Of a DNA stretch of 31,242 bases, positions 21,942-28,994 are shown piece by piece (the stretch's first letter is position 1; the number at the start of each line of letters is the position of its first letter). The position numbers and the translations under genes were made by a program. Source of the DNA: Candidatus Woesearchaeota archaeon (lineage in GTDB: Archaea; Nanobdellota; Nanobdellia; Woesearchaeales; GW2011-AR4). The notes under the pieces were generated by a model. The model saw only the letters and a program-made list of their open reading frames with translations. It was not told the DNA's origin and did not search any database. The DNA lies in contig JACPMT010000006.1 in NCBI GenBank assembly GCA_016185815.1, forward strand, positions 1 to 31,242. The letters are read 5' to 3'.

Positions 21942-23115
21942 CGAAAAAGTTGAAGTAAAGGAATTCTCCAAAGCAGAAGAATTAACCGGGAAATTAACAT
22001 TCCAGCAGCTTGAAGACAAGTTCATGCATTCTGTTCTTGAAAACGACAAGAAAGTCATAGACAGCGGCAAACTGATAAGCGATGCCATAAGCCAGGGCAT
22101 GTCGTCTTTTTCTCCTGATATCATGTTTGAGCAGCTTGTCAAAAACTATACAATTGCGAAGCACATCTACGGCGAGTCAATTATAAGGCTTGTTTCTGGG
22201 TACGAGCCTGATTACGTAAAGAAGAACATTGGGATTCCTGAATTCCAGAAAGAACTGAAGGAAAAAATACAGGAGAAGATAGAAGAGCTTAAGGAAGAAG
22301 GATTTTTGCTGAAAGACAATTCTTTGTCAGAAAAAGGAATCGAATTAGCATCTCTTGTTATGTATTTTGAGGAATTGGACAAGATAGTGCCAAAAGGAAT
22401 TGTTGGGGAGAAAATAAGCAAAAAGGCATTTATTTATGGCGAGAAGGAAAATTCCAGGCTGTATAAAAAAGGCGACAGGTACAGGGACATTGCCATGAAA
22501 AAATCCATCAAGCTTGCAATAAGAAGAGGCCATAATTATTTTAATAACAAGGACCTGCAGGTTTATGAAAAGCAAAGCAAAGGACAGACTTATATTATTT
22601 ACGCGCTTGACGCATCTGGCTCGATGAAGGGCAGGAAAATTGATGCCTGCAAAAAGGCTGGAATTGCGCTTGCCTACAAGGCAATAAATGAAAAGGACAA
22701 AGTTGGATTGATTGTGTTCGGAGCAGAGGTAAAAGAGTTTATAGAACCTACATCTGATTTCACAAGGCTGCTTAAGGAAATAACAAAGATAAGGGCGTCA
22801 AAAGAAACAGACATTGTTTCAACGCTGCAGAAAGCAATTGAATTGTTTCCAAGCGAAAAAATAACAAAGCACCTGATATTAATAACTGATGCGCTGCCTA
22901 CAAAAGGAGATGAGCCTGAGAAATCAACTCTGGAAGAAGCGTCAATTGCAAGAAGCAAAGGCATAACAATTTCATTGATTGGAATCAACCTTGATGAAAA
23001 AGGAAAAAAATTAGCAGAGAAGATAGTTGAGCTTGGGGAAGGAAGGCTGTATGTAATAAGGGATTTGGAGAATGTCGACAAGATTGTGCTGGAGGATTAC
23101 TATAGTGTTGGGTGA
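21928..23115 (+). CDS. von Willebrand factor A domain protein, partner of the MoxR ATPase
   Basis: The 395-residue protein has a helical N-terminal half with no known domain and a C-terminal vWA domain. The MIDAS site is DASGS (Asp228, Ser230, Ser232), with a likely Thr in SKETDIVSTLQ and Asp in LILITDALPTKGDEP. This fits the MoxR-vWA pairs, where the ATPase acts on a substrate bound to the vWA protein. It starts with GTG, overlapping the moxR stop by 14 nt, so translation is coupled. No signal peptide or membrane helix is present, so it is cytoplasmic. The substrate is not indicated by the neighbours. Confidence 0.85.
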   Translation: MIYGSEKVEVKEFSKAEELTGKLTFQQLEDKFMHSVLENDKKVIDSGKLISDAISQGMSSFSPDIMFEQLVKNYTIAKHIYGESIIRLVSGYEPDYVKKNIGIPEFQKELKEKIQEKIEELKEEGFLLKDNSLSEKGIELASLVMYFEELDKIVPKGIVGEKISKKAFIYGEKENSRLYKKGDRYRDIAMKKSIKLAIRRGHNYFNNKDLQVYEKQSKGQTYIIYALDASGSMKGRKIDACKKAGIALAYKAINEKDKVGLIVFGAEVKEFIEPTSDFTRLLKEITKIRASKETDIVSTLQKAIELFPSEKITKHLILITDALPTKGDEPEKSTLEEASIARSKGITISLIGINLDEKGKKLAEKIVELGEGRLYVIRDLENVDKIVLEDYYSVG

Positions 23116-23118
23116 ATA

Positions 23119-23526
23119 TTAAATGCCTGCTTGGAGTAATACAGCCCTTATCTCTTCATCGCTGACCGAGGAAACATATTCTTCAAAGTCTTTTGGCTTC
23201 CAAATTCCAAAATTGCTGCCGTATCCAACAAGCAACACATCAGCATCGCTTCCAATACCTAAATGTGTCCTGAATTCAGCTGGTAGTTTTAAACCAATTG
23301 TCCTGCCATTCAAAACCAATTTTTCCAAGGTTATCACTAAATCTTGTTTTCTCGAGAACTCTTCAACAGGATTGACAAGGACATATTTATACTTTCCAAC
23401 TATCTCATCAATTCCAACATAATCTTTATTCACTTCGTAAAAAGATTTTACAGCCTGAGGAATATGCAAACCGCCATTTTTTACCATAGCAGGCTGTTTC
23501 CCGTAAAAGTGAAACTCATTTCTCAT
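23119..23526 (-). CDS. MraZ/AbrB-like protein
   Basis: The 135-residue protein has two copies of an AbrB-type beta hairpin. The second half (VLNGRTIGLKLPAEFRTHLG, then VLLVGYGSNFGIWKPKDFEE) matches the MraZ pattern R-x-x-(I/L)-P-x-x-[FL]-R with a following strand and I/W-x-x-xx-[WF]. The first half (NGGLHIPQAVKSFYEV, then YKYVLVNPVEEF) repeats it more loosely. MraZ in bacteria is a ring-shaped DNA-binding regulator of division genes. Here no mur or fts genes are near, so the target is unknown. The TATA box at 23551-23558 is 28 nt upstream, giving a leaderless start. Confidence 0.72.
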   Translation of the reverse strand: MRNEFHFYGKQPAMVKNGGLHIPQAVKSFYEVNKDYVGIDEIVGKYKYVLVNPVEEFSRKQDLVITLEKLVLNGRTIGLKLPAEFRTHLGIGSDADVLLVGYGSNFGIWKPKDFEEYVSSVSDEEIRAVLLQAGI

Positions 23527-23550
23527 AGAGATTAAATAAAAATACCCCTT

Positions 23551-23558
23551 TATAAACC
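23551..23558 (-). promoter_or_regulatory. TATA box of the MraZ-like gene
   Basis: The minus strand reads GTTTATAAA (about 23550-23558) centred about 28 nt before ATG 23526. The divergent phosphoesterase gene has a separate TTTAAATA at 23596-23603. Confidence 0.6.
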
Positions 23559-23594
23559 TTTCTATTTTATTCCTTTATTAGTAGTAACAATTAC

Positions 23595-23603
23595 CTTTAA
23601 ATA
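23595..23603 (+). promoter_or_regulatory. TATA box of the phosphoesterase gene
   Basis: CTTTAAATA is centred 27 nt before ATG 23626 and indicates a leaderless transcript. Confidence 0.6.
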
Positions 23604-23625
23604 TAACTCTTAATTACCAGATATT

Positions 23626-24231
23626 ATGAAAATACTTGCTTTTACGGACACTCACGGCTCTTTGCAGGCTTTGAAAAGGATAGAGCAAAAAGTAAAAACC
23701 CAAAAACCGGACTTGCTTGTCTGCTCTGGAGACATTTCTATTTTTGAGCACGGGATTGTTGGAATAATGAGAAGATTGAATAGATTAAATAAAAAAATAA
23801 TAATAATCCATGGCAACCATGAAGATGATTCAACATTTAGAAAACTGTCAAAAGTGTTCAAAAACATTGTTTTTGTTCATAAAAATTATTTTATTGAAAA
23901 CAATATCCTATTTTTAGGTTATGGCGGAGGCGGATTTACATTAATAGACAGGGAATTTGACAAAATAGCAAACATCAAATTTAAAAAAACAATAAAAAAC
24001 AATCAAAATAAAAAAATAATCCTTGTGACGCACGCCCCTCCGTACAAAACAAGGCTTGACAAATTAATTCAGGGGCATTGCGGCAGCAAGTCCATAAGGC
24101 ATTTTGTTGAGAAAAACAGGATTGATTTGCTAATCTGCGGCCACTTGCATGAGAATTTTGGAAAAGAAGACAAGATAAAAAAAACAAAAATCGTAAATCC
24201 AGGACCTTTTGGGAAGATAATTATTATTTGA
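23626..24231 (+). CDS. Calcineurin-like metallophosphoesterase
   Basis: The 201-residue protein shows the standard motif series: DTHG (Asp8, His10), SGDIS (Asp36), IIHGNHED, LVTHAPP and GHLHENFG, which bind two metal ions. The GDIS ... GNHE spacing is that of the YfcE/MJ0936-like class, known as phosphodiesterases. The substrate cannot be read. It is compact, with no extra domain. It is divergent from the MraZ-like gene. Confidence 0.88.
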   Translation: MKILAFTDTHGSLQALKRIEQKVKTQKPDLLVCSGDISIFEHGIVGIMRRLNRLNKKIIIIHGNHEDDSTFRKLSKVFKNIVFVHKNYFIENNILFLGYGGGGFTLIDREFDKIANIKFKKTIKNNQNKKIILVTHAPPYKTRLDKLIQGHCGSKSIRHFVEKNRIDLLICGHLHENFGKEDKIKKTKIVNPGPFGKIIII

Positions 24232-24364
24232 TTTTTATTTTTTAGGTAAAATTAATGGCAAAATAAATAATGCGCTGTGTAAGCAACAAAAATACTAAAA
24301 AACAACATTAACTTCACATCAAATAAACAATTACAAAACTAAAATTGAAAAAATCAAAATCCCC
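24232..24364. other. AT-rich intergenic spacer between convergent genes
   Basis: The phosphoesterase and taw1 genes converge here. The stretch has T-rich runs on both strands (TTTTTATTTTTTAGG at the left; the reverse complement of GAAAAAATCAAAATC at the right), which could act as terminators. No gene is seen. Confidence 0.4.
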
Positions 24365-25315
24365 TTAATCAAACCTCATAACTCTTCCCTCAAAATCCTC
24401 CTTCATCAACAAGACAACCCTTGAAGGCTCGTGCTCGTCAATCAATTTGTAATCAGCGTAATTTGTGATTTCTCTTGCAAACTCCTTAACTTCTTCATGT
24501 GTTGGCATATTTTTTTGTTCAAGCCTTTCTCTTGAGTAGCCAACCCACATGTATGCCTTGACTTCAACAAACATAGGCTTGCTTAATTTGATAATTTCAG
24601 CCCACTGCTCAGGATAAGCCATATTCAAACCCTTGATTAATGTAAATCGCAAAACAGTTCTCATACTCTCTCTTAATCTTGGCAATAAACTTAATGTTTT
24701 TACCAATCCATGCCAAGCATTATTGATTATAGGCCTGTCAATTATATTGAACAATTCCTCATTTGGGGCGTCAACAGAAATGTAAAGCTGCGTTGGAGGC
24801 TCTTCAAGCAGCTTCTCGATTCTTTCCGGCAGCAGCCCGTTGCTCACCACAAATGTTGAAAAATTCTTCTTTTTGTATTCTTTAATCAGTTCTGTCAATC
24901 TTGGGTACAAGGTCGGCTCGCCATCCAGTGAAATAGCAACATGCTGCGGCTTCATGGCTCTTTCAAATTTCTCATGGCTTGTTTTTTCATTTCCGCCAAA
25001 TCCGGAAAGCAGCTTTCTTTGTGCTTCAATAGTCCCTTCTACTATCAAGTCCGGAGCATCGATTCCATCTTTCATTGCCGGCTCTGTATGGTATCTTAAG
25101 TCGCGCCAGCAGAATACGCATGCATTATTGCAAGTAAATGTTGGTGTCATCTGAACGCATTGATGGCTGTTAATGCCGTAAAACTTGCTTTTGTAGCAGC
25201 CGCCTTCCTCTCTCAAGTCACTTTTAGTCCAGTGGCATGTCTTGACTCTTGTATGATTACCAACAATTTCATACTGCTGCTTCTTAAGTATAAGCTTTAC
25301 ATCCGCAGTTATCAT
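24365..25315 (-). CDS. taw1: tRNA 4-demethylwyosine synthase, radical SAM (Taw1)
   Basis: The 316-residue protein has the radical-SAM cluster CNNACVFC (Cys62, Cys66, Cys69). A second cluster set lies upstream (Cys27, Cys40, Cys53, each 13 residues apart), as expected for TYW1/Taw1. Later motifs AISLDGEPTLYPRL and LYISVDAPNEELF match the family. The enzyme uses pyruvate to turn N1-methylguanosine-37 of tRNA-Phe into demethylwyosine. Length is normal. ATG 25315 lies 27 nt from the TATA element at 25338-25347, shared with the divergent gene. Taw2 and Taw3 partners are not in the window. Confidence 0.92.
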   Translation of the reverse strand: MITADVKLILKKQQYEIVGNHTRVKTCHWTKSDLREEGGCYKSKFYGINSHQCVQMTPTFTCNNACVFCWRDLRYHTEPAMKDGIDAPDLIVEGTIEAQRKLLSGFGGNEKTSHEKFERAMKPQHVAISLDGEPTLYPRLTELIKEYKKKNFSTFVVSNGLLPERIEKLLEEPPTQLYISVDAPNEELFNIIDRPIINNAWHGLVKTLSLLPRLRESMRTVLRFTLIKGLNMAYPEQWAEIIKLSKPMFVEVKAYMWVGYSRERLEQKNMPTHEEVKEFAREITNYADYKLIDEHEPSRVVLLMKEDFEGRVMRFD

Positions 25316-25337
25316 GCATATAACTAAAATACAAATC

Positions 25338-25347
25338 TATATAAATT
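25338..25347. promoter_or_regulatory. Single TATA element serving taw1 and the divergent gene
   Basis: CTATATAAAT is centred at about 25342. It is 26 nt from ATG 25368 on the plus strand and 27 nt from ATG 25315 on the minus strand, the usual leaderless spacing in both directions. Confidence 0.55.
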
Positions 25348-25367
25348 TTGAGGTTTTCAGGCTTATC

Positions 25368-25871
25368 ATGGACTTAAAGCCCGCGCTAAAAAAACTTGAA
25401 GAAAGCCCGAATTTCAAGGCATGGAATAAAAAAAACAAAAGCACATACTTCTCTTATGCCTTTAAGATACCGCAGGAAATGGGCTCAAATGACTGGCAAT
25501 TCGGCTTCTATAACAGCAAAAAAGACAGGATAACAACTTTTGTTATAGTAGGGGACAATATTAAAATAAGGCCGGAAGAAGAAATCTTCAAGAAGGAAGG
25601 AACGAAGGTAAATGAAATACAGCTTGACAAAGTGAAGATGACATTTGACAACGCCATTGGAAAAGCAGACGAATTCCAGCAGAAAAACTTTCCAAAGGAC
25701 AAAAGCATAAAAACAATTGCAATCTTGCAAAATATGCCAAGCCTTGGCAATATATGGAATATAACCTATATAACAGAGGCGTTCAACACATTAAACATGA
25801 AGATAGACGCGTCAAATGGCAAGGTGCTTGAGCACAATCTTTCATCGATACTTTCTTTTAGAAAAGAATAG
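25368..25871 (+). CDS. Hypothetical protein with a PepSY-like C-terminal pattern
   Basis: The 167-residue protein starts MDLKPALKKLEESPNFKAWN. It contains beta strands alternating with short helices (TYFSYAFKIPQEMGSNDWQF, ITTFVIVGDNIKIRPEEE). The last third reads KTIAILQNMPSLGNIWNITY, then LNMKIDASNGKVLEHN, a strand-turn-strand with DAxxGKVL typical of PepSY-like domains. There is no signal peptide. Function unknown. ATG 25368 is set by the TATA spacing; the ATG at 25314 lies upstream of the box. Confidence 0.65.
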   Translation: MDLKPALKKLEESPNFKAWNKKNKSTYFSYAFKIPQEMGSNDWQFGFYNSKKDRITTFVIVGDNIKIRPEEEIFKKEGTKVNEIQLDKVKMTFDNAIGKADEFQQKNFPKDKSIKTIAILQNMPSLGNIWNITYITEAFNTLNMKIDASNGKVLEHNLSSILSFRKE

Positions 25872-25963
25872 TTGCAATATAGGTAAATAAATCTATATTT
25901 CTTAATTGCGAATTATTTAAATATAAGCTTCATGTTAAAACTTAGGTTTTCTTTAAGATTAAA

Positions 25964-26398
25964 ATGGTGTTAAAAGTGAAAATCAAAAAAACTGCTGATG
26001 TCAAAACGCCTTTCTATGCCCATAAAGGGGATGCAGGGGTTGATTTGTATGCTGCCGAAGATTACTTGCTGAAGCCTATGGAAAGAAAATTGGTTGGAAC
26101 CGGCATCAGGATTGCTATCCCCTATGGTTATGAAGCCCAGATAAGGCCGAAAAGCGGCTTGGCTCTGGAGCATGGAATAAGCCACGCCAACAGCGTAGGC
26201 ACAATTGATTCATGCTACAGGGGAGAGATAAAAATACCAATGATTAATCTCAGCGACAAAGCTTACAAGATAGAAAAAGGCAAAAAGATAGGCCAGATGG
26301 TGTTTGCAAAAGTTGAAGAAGCTGTTTTTGAGGAAATTGACGAGCTTGAAGAAACCACAAGAAACGAGCAGGGCTTTGGAAGCACAGGTCTGGATTAA
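25964..26398 (+). CDS. dut: dUTP diphosphatase (dUTPase), trimeric type
   Basis: The 144-residue protein carries the five conserved motifs in order: GDAGVDLYA, RPKSGLALEHGI, GTIDSCYRGEI, KGKKIGQMVF and the C-terminal QGFGSTG. It hydrolyses dUTP to dUMP, keeping uracil out of DNA and feeding thymidylate synthesis. The thymidylate kinase gene at 26999 is near, on the other strand. A TTTAAATATA box at 25915-25924 lies about 44 nt upstream, giving a leader of about 17 nt. A small ORF-like gene follows 14 nt after the stop. Confidence 0.95.
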   Translation: MVLKVKIKKTADVKTPFYAHKGDAGVDLYAAEDYLLKPMERKLVGTGIRIAIPYGYEAQIRPKSGLALEHGISHANSVGTIDSCYRGEIKIPMINLSDKAYKIEKGKKIGQMVFAKVEEAVFEEIDELEETTRNEQGFGSTGLD

Positions 26399-26411
26399 AA
26401 GAGGCGGGATA

Positions 26412-26534
26412 ATGGGCAAGGATACAAGCAAGCCGATAAGGTTCAAGACAATACAGAAAAATACAAAACTAGCTGAGTTTGTTGCTGACGAAGCCAAGCC
26501 AATTTATCAGGAAGAGCAGCAATTAGTTGACTAG
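26412..26534 (+). CDS. Very small conserved-looking protein downstream of dut
   Basis: A 40-residue protein starts MGKDTSKPIRFKTIQKNTKL and ends AEFVADEAKPIYQEEQQLVD. It has a basic half and an acidic helical half. GAGGCGGG lies 4-11 nt before the ATG, a good ribosome-binding site, and the gene follows dut by 14 nt, so it is likely co-transcribed. It is not homologous to any family I know. The longer in-frame reading from 26304 overlaps dut and is less likely. Confidence 0.55.
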   Translation: MGKDTSKPIRFKTIQKNTKLAEFVADEAKPIYQEEQQLVD

Positions 26535-26569
26535 TTCTTATTTACTTTAGAGTAGTCATCAAGAAAAGA

Positions 26570-26578
26570 TTTAAGAAT
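26570..26578 (+). promoter_or_regulatory. TATA box of the Cys-rich membrane protein
   Basis: TTTAAGAAT is centred 27 nt before ATG 26601. Confidence 0.45.
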
Positions 26579-26600
26579 ACATGCATATAACTTGCTTGCC

Positions 26601-27002
26601 ATGGGGTGGCTATATAAGAAATCAGAAGCAGCTACTACTTTGCTGATAATCATAGTTATACTATTTTTTCTAGGATGGCTGGTCAATATTGGCCAAAGGG
26701 AGTGCAAGAGCAACAGGGATTGCGGCTCAGAATCCTATTGCGGCTCTGACTTTTCATGCCATTCCTACCCAACAATACAGAAGACAGTTGTCCAGTACAG
26801 CTTGTTCTGGCCTGCTGTTATAATAGCGATTGCAATAGTTGCTGCAACAATAATCTTCAGGTGGGACAAAATAAGGCGGGAAAAGATTGTAGTAGAGCAC
26901 AAACCTGAGGCAAAAACAAGCTACCAAGAACCTGAAGCTGCAGAGCCATATTATAAAAGTGACACATACTACAAAAGCACGACAAATTCAAAGACGCCTT
27001 AG
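26601..27002 (+). CDS. Membrane protein with a short Cys-rich loop
   Basis: The 133-residue protein begins MGWLYKKSEAATTLLIIIVI, has one membrane helix, a short extracytoplasmic loop and a second helix (WPAVIIAIAIVAATIIF), then a cytoplasmic-looking tail rich in Lys, Glu and Tyr. The loop reads ECKSNRDCGSESYCGSDFSC: four Cys in 18 residues, spaced C-x5-C-x5-C-x5-C, which resembles a small disulphide-stabilised knot. Function unknown. The last 4 bases overlap the convergent tmk gene. The TTG at 26592 is not needed as a start. Confidence 0.65.
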   Translation: MGWLYKKSEAATTLLIIIVILFFLGWLVNIGQRECKSNRDCGSESYCGSDFSCHSYPTIQKTVVQYSLFWPAVIIAIAIVAATIIFRWDKIRREKIVVEHKPEAKTSYQEPEAAEPYYKSDTYYKSTTNSKTP

Positions 27003-27622
27003 TCCAATACCTTATCAACTTCTTTTCTTATATTATTAAAAACTTCCTTGAGAGATTTTGAAGAGTCAATAACCTTTATATTGTCATTCAATAATTTTGG
27101 CAGTTTCAAAAAATTCTTCCTTATCTTCTTCATGAATTCAAGCTGCTCAAACTTCTCCTTCTGCCTGTAGCTTATTCTTTCAAGCGCGATAGCAGGCTCG
27201 ACATCAAGAATAAAAGCAATGTCGGGCTTTCTGAATTGTTCATTTTTTTCAATTAGCTTCTGGATATCCAATCCCTGCGCGCTCTGGAAAGCAATTGTAG
27301 AGTAATAATACCTGTCGCAAAGCGCGATGTTTAACTCATGCTTATTTGATTTTTTTAGAAATGGCCCTATTGTATTTTTTAAATGCTCTTTTCTGTCTTT
27401 TATGAAAAGCCACATCAGTTTTTTGCTGCTGCTTTCTGGATCTTTTTCTTTACTAAGCATCTGCCTTATCAGCTTTCCATAGCTTCCATTTGTTGGCTCT
27501 CTTGTTGTCAGTATCCTGTATTTTTTATGCTTAGAGAACAAATAATTATGGAGCATTTTCACTATTTCGCTTTTGCCTGAGCCGTCAAGCCCGTCAACAA
27601 CAATAAATATGCCCTTTTTCAT
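26999..27622 (-). CDS. tmk: Thymidylate kinase
   Basis: The 207-residue protein has MKKGIFIVVDGLDGSGKSEI with the P-loop GLDGSGKS, then LTTREPTNGSYGKLIRQML (the TRE-P motif that binds dTMP) and LCDRYYYSTIAFQSAQG (the DRY/DRW motif). The LID region is SYRQKEKFEQLEF. It phosphorylates dTMP to dTDP. The first in-frame ATG (27667) gives an extra leader not seen in the family; ATG 27622 has a TTTATTTATT/AATAAATAA box about 27 nt upstream. Together with dut it supports dTTP production. Confidence 0.92.
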   Translation of the reverse strand: MKKGIFIVVDGLDGSGKSEIVKMLHNYLFSKHKKYRILTTREPTNGSYGKLIRQMLSKEKDPESSSKKLMWLFIKDRKEHLKNTIGPFLKKSNKHELNIALCDRYYYSTIAFQSAQGLDIQKLIEKNEQFRKPDIAFILDVEPAIALERISYRQKEKFEQLEFMKKIRKNFLKLPKLLNDNIKVIDSSKSLKEVFNNIRKEVDKVLD

Positions 27623-27714
27623 AGCTTTTGATATTTTAAGTTTATTTATTAAATTTGCGAAAATCACAAAAATTCAAATAGAATAACTGAGGCTGAAGTC
27701 AGGATAGAACTAAG

Positions 27715-28599
27715 CTAAACCTTTAATTCCTCTGCATTCTTTCTTTCAAAATAAAGGTCTTTTATGTCCTGATAGACTTTGGCCTTCTCTTCCGGGCTTA
27801 TGCTGTTGTAGAGCCCCATTGCCTCAATGTAACTCCTCTTTGCCGTCTCTAAATCAAATCTCATTAAGGCGTCTCTCGCCTTCCTTATATCGCTTTGTAT
27901 TATTGAAAGTTTGTCCTCACCATGGAATCTAAAGGTTGGGTAGCTTTCTTCGGGTTTTCTCTCTTTTTCCTTTCTTGCAAAAAGCCTATTGAATAAGGAA
28001 GGTTTTTCTTTTTTCTTTATTTTTTCAATTGCGCTTTGTATCTCCTCCTCTGCTTCCAAAATTTCTTTGGGCTTGGATTTTTGCTCAAAGCCCTTTTCGC
28101 TTCCAAAATCCCCCAATGTTTCCGGGAATTCAATCTTTTCAAGCTCTTTTGGAAGCTCAAAGTCAGTATTTTCCAAATCAAAATCCTCTTCCGGAAGGCC
28201 GGCTTTTTGCCTTTTAGGCTGCTTTATAGCTCCTGTTTGCATTGGGCTTTTTGATTGCACCCTTTTCTTTGCTGTTTTCCAAGATTTTTTAATTTCTTTT
28301 TTCGAAATTTTTTGCTTTCTCAACGCCTTGTTCTTAAATTTTTCAGAAATCTTGTTTCTTGCGGATTTTATTAAGCCTTTTTTCTTAGAAATTATGCTTA
28401 CCTTTTTTGGCAATGGCTTCAATCCTTCATTTAGCTCCTTCACCAGCCTGTTGAACTCGTCTTGCTCTGTAAAAGTATCTGACTTAGGCTTTATTATCTC
28501 ATCAAAGAATTTCGGCTTTTCCTTCAGCTCTTCCTCAAAATCTAAAGGCGGAGGAGGCGGGACAATTTCAGGCTTGCGCTTTGGCTTGAAGAATAACAT
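27715..28599 (-). CDS. Basic coiled-coil protein with Pro-rich start and helical C-terminal domain
   Basis: The 294-residue protein begins MLFFKPKRKPEIVPPPPPLD and has an acidic EEE start, a long Lys-rich, disordered middle (KKVSIISKKKGLIKSARNKI and more), then acidic DFDLENTDFELPKELEK. It ends in a helical domain (DIRKARDALMRFDLETAKRS, YIEAMGLYNSISPEEKAKVY and DIKDLYFERKNAEELKV), which reads like a MIT- or TPR-like two- or three-helix bundle. The start with short basic helix and PPPPP patch resembles the gene at 10759-11433. A GAGG about 8 nt upstream of ATG 28599 may aid translation. Function unknown. Confidence 0.7.
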   Translation of the reverse strand: MLFFKPKRKPEIVPPPPPLDFEEELKEKPKFFDEIIKPKSDTFTEQDEFNRLVKELNEGLKPLPKKVSIISKKKGLIKSARNKISEKFKNKALRKQKISKKEIKKSWKTAKKRVQSKSPMQTGAIKQPKRQKAGLPEEDFDLENTDFELPKELEKIEFPETLGDFGSEKGFEQKSKPKEILEAEEEIQSAIEKIKKKEKPSLFNRLFARKEKERKPEESYPTFRFHGEDKLSIIQSDIRKARDALMRFDLETAKRSYIEAMGLYNSISPEEKAKVYQDIKDLYFERKNAEELKV

Positions 28600-28653
28600 T
28601 ATAAAACCTCTTTTTTGTTTATTGAATTTATTTATTTTAAATATTTATTGGTT

Positions 28654-28887
28654 CTAACCGATGACTTCAATGATTTTTTCCCTTGATTTAAGCCCTGAAA
28701 TGATTTTCACCTTCTTTTTCAGCAATTTTGAAAGGAATTTGATGATTTCGATGTTGGCTTTGTTGTCTTCCGGCTTTGCCTTTATGCTTATTCTGTATGC
28801 ATTCTTTTCATTGTCAAAATGCCCTAATCTGTTTTCTCTTGAGTTTGGCTTGACTATTATCTTGAATTTGTTGCCTTGAGGTAGCAT
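28654..28887 (-). CDS. DUF167 / UPF0235 (YggU-like) protein
   Basis: The 77-residue protein has FKIIVKPNSRENRLGHFD, RISIKAKPEDNKANIEIIKF and KKKVKIISGLKSREKIIEVI, the full DUF167 pattern: VxPx-[GS]-x-x-x ... A-PxxGKAN ... V-x-[IL]-xxG-xxSR-K-x-[VI]. Its role is not known. Length is usual for the family. It is upstream of the coiled-coil gene, separated by 54 nt. Confidence 0.85.
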   Translation of the reverse strand: MLPQGNKFKIIVKPNSRENRLGHFDNEKNAYRISIKAKPEDNKANIEIIKFLSKLLKKKVKIISGLKSREKIIEVIG

Positions 28888-28963
28888 GCCAATGGAAAAT
28901 GATTGCTAAAATAAAAACATTGCCATCATGATTTTACTACTTTATAATAGCTAAAATAGAAAG

Positions 28964-28972
28964 GTTTATAAA
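28964..28972 (+). promoter_or_regulatory. TATA box of the orphan phosphorelay-like gene
   Basis: GTTTATAAA is centred 27 nt before ATG 28995, marking that ATG as the start in preference to the in-frame codon at 28980. Confidence 0.6.
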
Positions 28973-28994
28973 GGATTATTTGATTTTCAAATAC

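Noticed and set aside
25932..25973. Short upstream frame overlapping the dut start
   Set aside because: The ATG at 25932 lies upstream of the transcript start expected from the TATA box at 25915-25924, so it is probably not transcribed.
27989..28657. 222-codon plus-strand frame opposite the coiled-coil gene
   Set aside because: It is a shadow of the Lys/Glu-rich gene; the Ser/Phe-rich peptide is typical of antisense reading.
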